From NCBI GenBank assembly GCA_900556485.1, contig USOX01000003.1, positions 140,863 to 204,862 of the forward strand: a DNA stretch of 64,000 nt. The letters are read 5' to 3'. This document shows positions 1 to 6,947 of this stretch, one piece after another. The notes under the pieces are model-generated. The model had not been told where the DNA came from. It made no database searches and worked only from the letters and a program-made list of their open reading frames with translations. Position numbers and translations under genes: made by a program. Origin of the DNA: an uncultured Dysgonomonas sp. (lineage in GTDB: Bacteria; Bacteroidota; Bacteroidia; Bacteroidales; Dysgonomonadaceae). The first letter of the stretch is position 1. Every line of letters starts with the position of its first letter.

Positions 1-356
1 ACATCCAAAGGATGCTGTGCTGTGTAGAATCCGCAATTAGGTGCTACGAAAACATTGTCGCCAAATATGACTTTTGCTTCATCGAGAATCACGCAATTCA
101 TATTCATATAGAAGTTTTCACCTATTTCGATATTATAACCATAGTCGCAATAGAAAGGCTGTTCTATCTTGAAAGAATTACCTGTTTTGCCAAGTATTTT
201 CCGTATCAGTTCATGCCGTTCTTCTCTCTGCGACGGCCGCAGGCTATTATATGTGTAATAGAGTTCTTTACAGGCATCGCGTTCGGCTATCAGTTCCTGA
301 TCGTAGTTTGCATCGTATAATTCGCCGTTTCTAGCCTTTTCTTTTTCGCTTTTCAT
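1..356 (-). CDS. maa: Maltose/galactoside O-acetyltransferase, N-terminal part
   Basis: This leftward gene is cut by the window edge, so only about the first 118 residues are visible. It begins at ATG (356-354) and reads MKSEKEKARNGELYDANY, the N-terminal maltose-acetyltransferase (Mac) helical domain at about residues 5-55. The start of the left-handed beta-helix follows from about residue 75. The TAQHP motif puts a histidine at residue 115, the catalytic base position of the LacA/Maa family. The family transfers acetyl from acetyl-CoA to a sugar hydroxyl in the cytoplasm, and the true acceptor cannot be predicted. A good Bacteroidetes promoter (407-437) lies just upstream. It is transcribed divergently from the LuxR-type gene at 469. 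Family assignment is firm; substrate is unknown. Confidence 0.85.
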   Translation of the reverse strand, partial: MKSEKEKARNGELYDANYDQELIAERDACKELYYTYNSLRPSQREERHELIRKILGKTGNSFKIEQPFYCDYGYNIEIGENFYMNMNCVILDEAKVIFGDNVFVAPNCGFYTAQHPLD

Positions 357-406
357 TTGTTCTAGTCTATCTTAATTAAAATAACCATATAAAAGAATTA
401 CCTTTA

Positions 407-437
407 CAAAGGTAAAGCACGATAAATAACCAGTCAA
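407..437 (-). promoter_or_regulatory. Promoter of the O-acetyltransferase gene, overlapping a palindrome
   Basis: On the minus strand TTG (437-435) is followed after 20 bases by TACCTTTG (414-407), matching the Bacteroidetes -33/-7 consensus. The predicted start is near 400, giving a leader of about 44 bases. The -7 box is half of the palindrome TTACCTTTACAAAGGTAA (398-415), which could be an operator shared with the divergent regulator gene. Confidence 0.55.
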
Positions 438-468
438 TAGTGATTAATGACCATTTTAAGCGACGAAG

Positions 469-1230
469 ATGAATATAGTTTCCACATTAAACGACGAACT
501 TTTACAACAGCCTTTCGACAAACAATCGGAAGAAGATAGCCTGCTGAAAGAGTGCCAACAGATAGCATACAACTACTCTAAAATAGAAAATTCGATTGCT
601 GTACTGAGCGACCTGAAACTGAATAAGAGCTATATCTACAATGGTGGGTTTGCAGAACAGATAGGGCTACCGGGAAAAGAAAATATAAAGGAGATAAATT
701 CTATATGGGAAGAAGAAATTTTTAATAAGATACATCCTGATGACCTGATTGAAAAGCATTTGCTCGAACTGCAATTCTTCCACCTATTGAAGACATTTCC
801 TGTAGAGAGCCGTTCCGATTATCACATTTACAGTAAAATGCGTATGCGGGATAAGTCGGGGGAATATGTTGCTATTCAGCATCGTATGTTCTATGTTGCC
901 AATTGCGCTTCGGGCAATTTCTGGCTGTCTTTGTGCTTATATAATTATGCGTACAACAACAGCCTCGAAACTTTTGATAAAGTAATAATAAACTCTGCTA
1001 CAGGCGAGATAATAAGACAGGATAAACAACAGTGCAATAATATCCTTTCGGTAAGGGAAAAAGAAGTGCTACTGCTGATAGAAAAAGGTATGATGAGTAA
1101 AGAAATAGCCGACCGGTTATCTATCAGTAAAAATACCGTAGATCGCCATCGGCAAAATATATTGGAAAAATTGCGGGTAAAAAATTCTATCGAGGCTTGT
1201 AGGGTTGCAAAATTGATGGATTTGGTATGA
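469..1230 (+). CDS. LuxR-type transcriptional regulator with N-terminal sensor domain
   Basis: This 253-aa cytoplasmic DNA-binding regulator has a C-terminal LuxR/FixJ helix-turn-helix at about residues 190-250. Visible motifs are LSVREKEVLLLIEKGMMSKE and IADRLSISKNTVDRHRQNIL. The N-terminal 180 residues have no phosphoacceptor receiver signature. They look like a PAS-type fold of the kind common in Bacteroidetes LuxR-like proteins, but I assign that only from general pattern. There is no membrane segment. It stands alone, divergent from the O-acetyltransferase gene and convergent with the porin gene at 1318. A ligand or target cannot be read from the sequence. The palindrome at 398-415 is a plausible autoregulatory site. 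Confidence 0.8.
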   Translation: MNIVSTLNDELLQQPFDKQSEEDSLLKECQQIAYNYSKIENSIAVLSDLKLNKSYIYNGGFAEQIGLPGKENIKEINSIWEEEIFNKIHPDDLIEKHLLELQFFHLLKTFPVESRSDYHIYSKMRMRDKSGEYVAIQHRMFYVANCASGNFWLSLCLYNYAYNNSLETFDKVIINSATGEIIRQDKQQCNNILSVREKEVLLLIEKGMMSKEIADRLSISKNTVDRHRQNILEKLRVKNSIEACRVAKLMDLV

Positions 1231-1310
1231 AATGAATTATGAGTTATAAATTATGAATGCTCGGAGACAACTCATAATTCATAACTCATAATTTATAATT
1301 CCTTTCTCTT
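1231..1310. repeat. AT-rich inverted repeat between convergent genes
   Basis: Two arms of about 23 bases built from AATTATGAGTTATAAATTAT and its near complement face each other around a short CTCGGAGAC spacer. The same kind of ATGAGTTATAA motif recurs at 17209-17240. It may act as a bidirectional transcription end, but there is no clear T tract. Confidence 0.55.
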
Positions 1311-1317
1311 CTATTTT

Positions 1318-2883
1318 TTAGAATCTATATCCCAAAGTTAATAAGCCCTGGAAGGTATTTGTTTTCATTTTTACACCATCTTTACCATCTGCGAAGAAAC
1401 TGTAAACATCATCTTTTTGGGTCTTCATCACAAAAGCAATATCTGAGTAAAAGTTGCGGGTGAATCTGTAACCTAAACCATAAGTGAAGTAGTTTTTATC
1501 TCCTACCATTATATAATGAGGATCAGAACCGACAGTTTCAACTTCAACTTTTCCATCTTTGAAATCGCTAGCCAAAGGGCTTTGTACCCATGCATAACCT
1601 ACACGTCCTGAAAACTGAGGAGTAAAACGAATTTCCGCTCCCACACGTACAGTAGATGCTCCTTTATAGTCTTGTTTAATAACACCATTCGGATCATGGA
1701 ATAAATCATTTCCATCGTCATCAAACAATTTCATACTATTTTTGTAATTAGTATACTCATAGTCAGCACTTATTATCGCCGTCTGACCAATTACAGCCGC
1801 TAAACTGGCAATCCATTTATCCGGAGTGCGCATACGATAATCATATGTATACATATCTGTACTAATATAATCGTCTGTCAATCCATTGCCAAATCCGGCC
1901 AGATTGTAATCGAAGTCAGCATAATAATGATCAGTCATATTATACCATGTAGGTGAATGATATGCTAAACCAATACGCAGTTCATTGATTGGTTTGATAA
2001 TAGCACCAGCTTTTACCTGAACTCCCGATCCATCTGTTTCTACACGGTTTTGAAGAGTAGTAAAATCATTATTATCATAATCTTCATCGTAGTATGTAGT
2101 CAATCTATACTTTATATCAGTAAGTGATACAGTAATACCAAAGCTGAATATATCAGCAAAAGTAGTTCCTACATTGAAGTCATAGCTATCAATAGAACCT
2201 TTTTCGCGAACAGCTAATGTATTTAGTGAGAAATCGGGACCAGCATTAAATGCATTATTTACCGAATATTTACCATCTCCGTCATGTACTGCAAGTCCAC
2301 TGGTATAACCGAAAGCTGCTAACCAGTCTTCGTTGCGTAATATAGAATTATCACTGGCTCCACCACCTCTACCTGTAAGTTTCAGATAACTATCAGGATC
2401 AGTTATTCCGGTACCGGTAGCTCTATGTGCCATATAATCAGCTAAAGAAAAAGAATTTCCATCGGATTCCATTCTGTATTTACGATCAAAATTTTTCAAT
2501 CGGTTATATGAGAATCCAAAATTGATTGTTGGAGCTACATCGCTCTGAATAGGAAGTACCGTAACAAAAGCTAAATTATCAAAGCTGAATTTGAATTTGC
2601 TTTTATCTATCTTTCCTAAGTTGGCATCTGTTTCTGTTTTAGTATTTTGGAAGTTCATTGTAGTTACAACTTCCGAAGTGCGATACACTCCTATACCAGC
2701 CGGATTGATTGCTACTCCTGATACATCTCCTCCTAAAGCACCGAAGGCTCCACCCATCGAAACCGAACGGGCTGTTCCGGTAAGATCATTTTGCGATAGT
2801 CTGAAAGCTTCTATTTCTCCTTGGGCCTGAATAGCTCCAAAACCAAGAACTAAAGCTGAAAATAACAAAACTTTACGTTTCAT
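1318..2883 (-). CDS. OmpP1/FadL-like outer membrane protein
   Basis: This 521-aa outer membrane beta-barrel belongs to the OmpP1/FadL/TodX group, which includes hydrophobic-compound channels. It has an N-terminal signal peptide ending near FGAIQAQG. The conserved stretch SVSMGGAFGALGGDVSGVAI with NPAGIGVYR (about residues 40-68) is the family hallmark. The C-terminus ends in an aromatic residue (LLTLGYRF), as barrel proteins recognised by the Bam machinery do. I start it at the ATG at 2883; a TTG two codons upstream is also in frame but less likely. Its closest Bacteroidales relatives are usually labelled hemin receptor or OmpP1, and I see no heme-binding evidence. The substrate is unknown. 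Confidence 0.8.
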   Translation of the reverse strand: MKRKVLLFSALVLGFGAIQAQGEIEAFRLSQNDLTGTARSVSMGGAFGALGGDVSGVAINPAGIGVYRTSEVVTTMNFQNTKTETDANLGKIDKSKFKFSFDNLAFVTVLPIQSDVAPTINFGFSYNRLKNFDRKYRMESDGNSFSLADYMAHRATGTGITDPDSYLKLTGRGGGASDNSILRNEDWLAAFGYTSGLAVHDGDGKYSVNNAFNAGPDFSLNTLAVREKGSIDSYDFNVGTTFADIFSFGITVSLTDIKYRLTTYYDEDYDNNDFTTLQNRVETDGSGVQVKAGAIIKPINELRIGLAYHSPTWYNMTDHYYADFDYNLAGFGNGLTDDYISTDMYTYDYRMRTPDKWIASLAAVIGQTAIISADYEYTNYKNSMKLFDDDGNDLFHDPNGVIKQDYKGASTVRVGAEIRFTPQFSGRVGYAWVQSPLASDFKDGKVEVETVGSDPHYIMVGDKNYFTYGLGYRFTRNFYSDIAFVMKTQKDDVYSFFADGKDGVKMKTNTFQGLLTLGYRF

Positions 2884-2902
2884 AATCAATTATTTTTTAT
2901 TT

Positions 2903-2946
2903 TCAAAAAAGCTGCCTCAACTTGTGAATTTTGAAACAGCTTTGTT
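2903..2946 (-). terminator. Intrinsic terminator of the Ser-rich repeat protein gene
   Basis: Read on the minus strand, AAAGCTG and an interrupted TTTCAA stem pair with CAGCTTT, and a T tract follows. It lies 30 bases after the stop of the gene at 2976-4442 and just before the porin gene start. Confidence 0.6.
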
Positions 2947-2975
2947 TATTTATAGTTTTCTATACCAGTTTTCTA

Positions 2976-4442
2976 TTATCGGCTTCTGCCACCACCTGAG
3001 GAACGTCCTCCGCCACCACCTGAGGATGAACGACTGCTAGAGCCTCCTCCTGAGCTGTAAGATCCTCTTGAAGAAGAGCTTGAGCTGGATGAGCTATTAT
3101 AGCTTGGGCGTGAGCTTGAACTACTGTTACTAGATGATCCGCTATAACTTGGACGAGAAGAACTTGAACTGCTGCTCGAACCGCTATAACTAGGACGTGA
3201 GCTTGAACTGCTACTTGACGAACCACTATAACTTGGACGCGAGCTTGAGCTTGATCCACTGTAGCTTGGGCGTGAGCTTGAACTACTACTGGATGAGCCG
3301 CTGTTATTATAGCTCGGACGAGTAGAAGGACGTGTTGTAGCTGTACCTGATCCCGGACGAGAAGATGAGCTTGACGATCCGTTATAGCTAGGACGTGTTG
3401 TTGGACGCGTACTGCTTGAACTAGAACTTCCGTAGCTAGGACGAGTACTTGGACGTGAGCTACTTGAGCCATAACTAGGGCGTGAACTTGAACTGTTGCC
3501 TGAGTTATATGTAGGGCGCGTAGACGGACGAGTACTTGAGCTGCCATAACTAGGACGAGTGCTCGGACGTGAACTTGATGACGAGCTATAGCCCGGACGA
3601 GTACTTCCCGGTCTTGAGCTTACATATGAATCGCGGCCACTTGATCCGTATCTGCCTCCACGATTATTTGCATAATAGTTTCCTCTGTTGTAAGAACGGC
3701 TTCCGTATGCTCCTCTTGAGCGACCGGCTCCGCTATAGTATACAGGCCTGTGGTAGTTGTGATGATGATGTCCACCATACCAACCGCTACCGTGCCAGCC
3801 TCCATACCAGCCACCGCCCCAGCCGTAGTATCCACCCCAGCCGTAATATCCGCCCCAACCCCATGAGTACCAAGGACTATGCCAGCCCCAACCCCATGAG
3901 TAAGATGGGTAATACCATGGATCGTACCACGGATAGAATGATGAATAATACCAAGACGGACTATACCAGCCACCATACCAACCTCTGTAATAACGGTCGG
4001 CATAATAGTTTCCATAAGCATCGTTCACCACGTAAACATTTATTTCTCCATCACTTGATATTTTCACACTATTTTCCGGACTATGGAATTTTACAATCCG
4101 GTCAGTATATTCATAGTCCTGATATTCTTCAGGTGCTATAGAGTCTACATATTGTTCCTTTTCATATACAGAAACATTTCCTCTGCGGTTGTATGCATCC
4201 ACATCAATGTTTACATTGCCTTCTGTTTCCAATGTAACATCTCCATTATCGCGCACTACAAGTACTTGCGTCGGATTCACTTTTTTCTGGGTAACTGTAC
4301 TCGGAGCCTTTACTTCTTTCTTTTTATTGTCTTTCGACTTAGAAGAAGATGAAGAATAGATATCATCCCAGTCGTCTTGTGCAAATACAAGGAGTGGCAT
4401 TGTGGATACCAAAACTAACAGTAATAAATTTTTGATCTTCAT
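2976..4442 (-). CDS. Secreted low-complexity Ser/Arg/Pro/Tyr-rich repeat protein
   Basis: This 488-aa protein has a clear signal peptide (MKIKNLLLLVLVSTMPLLVF, then AQ), so it is exported. Residues 20-140 form a modest globular part. Residues about 140-230 are very rich in Gly, Tyr and Trp (GWGGYYGWGG type). Residues about 245-488 are degenerate tandem units of Ser runs with RPSY or RPSTRPSYG. The repeat DNA keeps other frames open, so overlapping frames are shadows. AGGAGAG lies 7-13 bases before the ATG, an unusually good Shine-Dalgarno for this phylum. I recognise no catalytic motif. A cell-surface or matrix role is a guess from composition. Similar proteins occur in related Bacteroidales as hypotheticals. 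Confidence 0.75.
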   Translation of the reverse strand: MKIKNLLLLVLVSTMPLLVFAQDDWDDIYSSSSSKSKDNKKKEVKAPSTVTQKKVNPTQVLVVRDNGDVTLETEGNVNIDVDAYNRRGNVSVYEKEQYVDSIAPEEYQDYEYTDRIVKFHSPENSVKISSDGEINVYVVNDAYGNYYADRYYRGWYGGWYSPSWYYSSFYPWYDPWYYPSYSWGWGWHSPWYSWGWGGYYGWGGYYGWGGGWYGGWHGSGWYGGHHHHNYHRPVYYSGAGRSRGAYGSRSYNRGNYYANNRGGRYGSSGRDSYVSSRPGSTRPGYSSSSSSRPSTRPSYGSSSTRPSTRPTYNSGNSSSSRPSYGSSSSRPSTRPSYGSSSSSSTRPTTRPSYNGSSSSSSRPGSGTATTRPSTRPSYNNSGSSSSSSSSRPSYSGSSSSSRPSYSGSSSSSSSSRPSYSGSSSSSSSSRPSYSGSSSNSSSSSRPSYNSSSSSSSSSRGSYSSGGGSSSRSSSGGGGGRSSGGGRSR

Positions 4443-4911
4443 AACCTGCTCTCCTATTTGTTTAAAGTTTTATTTTCGTTTTTCTTTCAACGTTTATATT
4501 AAGTATATTTGTTAGACCCAAAAAACGAATAAAGGTTTAACCATAATATTTCAAATTCTCCAAGAATAAAAACAAATATACTATATTTCTTCCGTTAATC
4601 ATTATTCCTATATGTGAAAGATGCTAATCAGAAGCCATTCGTTGCGTATTTTTTGTTAAAAAAGAATAATTAAAAGGCTTTTATACACCCTTCAAAAAAT
4701 GTAGAACCTTCTTCATTTATATTCTCTTATATATTACTAAGTCGTTGTATTTATTGGAAAAATCACTTCTGTTTTATTTTTTAAACAGAGAGAAAGCATT
4801 CTTAACATATTATTTTTTAGATTTGTGATGCCCAATTTTCTATTGAACATACTATAAAGATAATTGTTTAGTTATTTTTAATGCTTAGCATAAATTAAAC
4901 CTTAAAAATTT
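4443..4911. other. Gene-free interval between divergent genes
   Basis: This AT-rich stretch of 469 bases holds no convincing reading frame. It should carry the promoters of the divergent genes at 4442 and 4912. The only match to the -7 consensus that I find is TAGATTTG at 4818-4825 on the plus strand, about 87 bases before the next ATG, with no good -33 partner. Confidence 0.5.
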
Positions 4912-6120
4912 ATGGATAATATAAATCTGACCGACCTGGAAACCAAAATAAGTTCCCTCTTAGTAGAAACATTCCGCGAACATGGCGTTGAATGTATAGT
5001 TGAAAACAACAAACTAATATTCCCCGAACAGTTTATTACTTTATGGGTGCGCCTGACTGATCAGTCAGCAACAGCTTATATCTCTATACGTATGGAGATT
5101 AATATTGAATTCGGGTTAGGCAAGATTATAACAGAAACTACTGTCGGTTTTGGGCTGGATGCTGATATGGCCATAAATGATGCATGGAGAACTTTAAGTA
5201 CAAACTCACTACCAGTCATTCTATCTGCTTTTTTCGACAAAGACTTAGGTCAGCAAGTAACGCGTAAAGAATGGAAACTGAGCGGAAGAAAATACGATGC
5301 CGTTGTCAGTAATGTTACTACACGCGGAGAAGTTTCGGGCCCGATATCTATGGAATGGCTCGACCAGCTGGAAGCAATCTATCAAATGCAGGATTATAAA
5401 TATGGTACACACTGGATAAAGTTTTTCTACTCACAATCGGACAGGGAACCGCTTACGGTAGAAATTATGCTTGATAATAAAATGTGGACAGACATTGAAA
5501 AAATAGTCTATTCATTAGATTATCCGGGGGCGCCTGACTTTATGTCGTTACGTGTCTTTAGCATACTATCCGATCCGAAAGATATCAGTCGAATGGCTGC
5601 AATAATGGCATGGATGGCAGATAAGGATAAAGAGGAAATAGAGAAGCAACTGATGCATAGCGGACTATCGCTTGCAGAAGCTGAGAAAGTTATGGTTTTT
5701 GTTCCGCTGGCATTTGGGCGAATGTATATGCAAATTGCCTCATCATCGGTATTCCCAAAAAATGCTATAATAACAGACGAAACAGAAAATCAAACTGTTG
5801 TAAATTTGAAGGATGAGCCTATTTATGTAATGGCATATCAATTGGCAGAATATATTGTAGCCGAAGGTCTTACTCATACTGAAAACTTTCAGAGGCTATT
5901 GGCTCAAAGTACTGAATACAATACATATAATAATGCACTGCTGGAAGGTGTTGACCCTAACGATATGCAGGGAGGACAGTTTGGCGAGCCTATGATATAT
6001 TTACCTCATTACGAACCTGTAACAGAGACATCAAAAGAACTATCGCCTGATACAGCCCCAGAAGAAAAAGAAGAAGAGAAAAGGAACGAAAAGAAGAAAC
6101 CTTTTTGGAAATTTTGGTGA
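4912..6120 (+). CDS. Conserved hypothetical cytoplasmic protein, 402 aa
   Basis: I do not recognise this protein. It has no signal peptide or membrane span. Residues 1-150 look alpha/beta (GLGKIITETTVGFGLDADMA, then NDAWRTLSTNSLP), as in immunity-like or DUF6348-like domains, but that link is weak. The middle part is mixed alpha/beta and helical. The C-terminal 35 residues are a charged tail (EEKEEEKRNEKKK) that ends in PFWKFW, an amphipathic, possibly membrane-touching end. It stands alone, divergent from the Ser-rich protein gene and followed by dispersed repeats. Nothing around it points to a pathway. Confidence 0.7.
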   Translation: MDNINLTDLETKISSLLVETFREHGVECIVENNKLIFPEQFITLWVRLTDQSATAYISIRMEINIEFGLGKIITETTVGFGLDADMAINDAWRTLSTNSLPVILSAFFDKDLGQQVTRKEWKLSGRKYDAVVSNVTTRGEVSGPISMEWLDQLEAIYQMQDYKYGTHWIKFFYSQSDREPLTVEIMLDNKMWTDIEKIVYSLDYPGAPDFMSLRVFSILSDPKDISRMAAIMAWMADKDKEEIEKQLMHSGLSLAEAEKVMVFVPLAFGRMYMQIASSSVFPKNAIITDETENQTVVNLKDEPIYVMAYQLAEYIVAEGLTHTENFQRLLAQSTEYNTYNNALLEGVDPNDMQGGQFGEPMIYLPHYEPVTETSKELSPDTAPEEKEEEKRNEKKKPFWKFW

Positions 6121-6420
6121 AATATGAAGTCGCCTCGACTTTTAATAAAACCACGGAGTTAAATGAGTTTCACGGAGTTTTTTATAAAGCAAGTTATCGT
6201 CTCATCGGATTTATAATCTGAAAAAAACGATGGGTGTTATTGAATACTATCTTGGTCATTGACTACACTTCGTTCCGTCGAACGTTGTTTCTGAACGGAG
6301 TGAAGAATCTCTTAAGAAGAGATGTTTCGTTCCTCAACATGACAAAATAAAATAAAAAATCTAGATGACTTTAATTTCTATTTTTTTCTATCGATAATTC
6401 TTTCTTAAAAGAAATAGTAT
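6121..6420. repeat. Dispersed intergenic repeats (CACGGAGT and CGGATTT families)
   Basis: This gap contains a CACGGAGT unit pair at 6149-6185 and a TCGGATTTATAATCTGA-like palindrome near 6197. It also has CTTCGTTCCGTCGAACGTTG around 6267 and the tag TTTCGTTCCTCAACATGACA at about 6323-6345. The same elements recur elsewhere in the window (9381, 16110, 32210, 40345). There is no reading frame of note. Confidence 0.65.
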
Positions 6421-6459
6421 TACATTTGCAACATTGTTTCATTTACAATATCGTTGCAA
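6421..6459 (+). promoter_or_regulatory. Promoter -7 box and candidate metal-regulator operator
   Basis: TACATTTG at 6421-6428 matches the -7 consensus. Overlapping it, TTGCAAC (6426-6432) and GTTGCAA (6453-6459) form an inverted repeat, with ATTGT and ACAAT inside it. The position over the promoter and immediately before the Fur-family gene fits autoregulation. The match to a specific Zur or Fur box is inference. Confidence 0.5.
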
Positions 6460-6460
6460 T

Positions 6461-6862
6461 ATGAATGCAGAAGAAATTCTAAAACTCCATAGCTTAAAGA
6501 ATACCGGTTGCCGGAAATTTATAATCACCGAACTCCTACAGACTGACTCTGCCATGTCGGAACAAGAGATAAAGCAATCGTTACCAGACCTTTTCGACAG
6601 GGTTACATTTTACCGTTCACTAAAGACATTGGAAGAAAACAGTATTATTCACCGGGTTGTTTTACATGACTCATCGGTAAAATATGCACTAAATAAAGAA
6701 GTTTGGTCGAAAAAAAATCATGCACATTTCCACTGTGTAAAATGTGATGTAGTTACTTGCCTCGAAGACAGAGTGAACACATCATTTAATCTGCCCGAAG
6801 GATTTACTTTGGATAGTGTACAGATTTTGCTTGAGGGTACATGTCGGGCGTGTAACAAGTAA
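6461..6862 (+). CDS. Fur-family metal-responsive repressor, probably Zur-like
   Basis: This 133-aa regulator has a winged-helix N-terminal half (SEQEIKQSLPDLFDRVTFYR, recognition helix near residues 45-60) and a C-terminal metal-binding half. Two CxxC pairs are visible, CVKC (about residues 89-92) and CRAC near the C-terminus, the structural zinc site of Fur proteins. A His cluster (HAHFHC) supplies further ligands. I choose the ATG at 6461; the upstream TTG at 6434 would fall inside the operator-like repeat. The gene precedes a TonB receptor with a His-rich loop by 85 bases, which argues for zinc rather than iron. Fur, Zur and Nur cannot be separated by sequence alone. Confidence 0.82.
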   Translation: MNAEEILKLHSLKNTGCRKFIITELLQTDSAMSEQEIKQSLPDLFDRVTFYRSLKTLEENSIIHRVVLHDSSVKYALNKEVWSKKNHAHFHCVKCDVVTCLEDRVNTSFNLPEGFTLDSVQILLEGTCRACNK

Positions 6863-6947
6863 GCTTCAATATTTCAAAAGTTAAGGTTTCAAGATTTGGC
6901 TACGCCGATTTTCAATTCACATTAAAAGATATTATATCCATAACTAT

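Noticed and set aside
12..320. A 102-codon plus-strand frame at the left edge
   Set aside because: It lies antisense to the acetyltransferase, whose translated minus-strand frame shows the family motifs.
2960..3547. A 195-codon frame on the minus strand inside the Ser-rich protein gene
   Set aside because: It is another frame of the same low-complexity repeat DNA and gives only Val/Ala/Gln-rich nonsense sequence.
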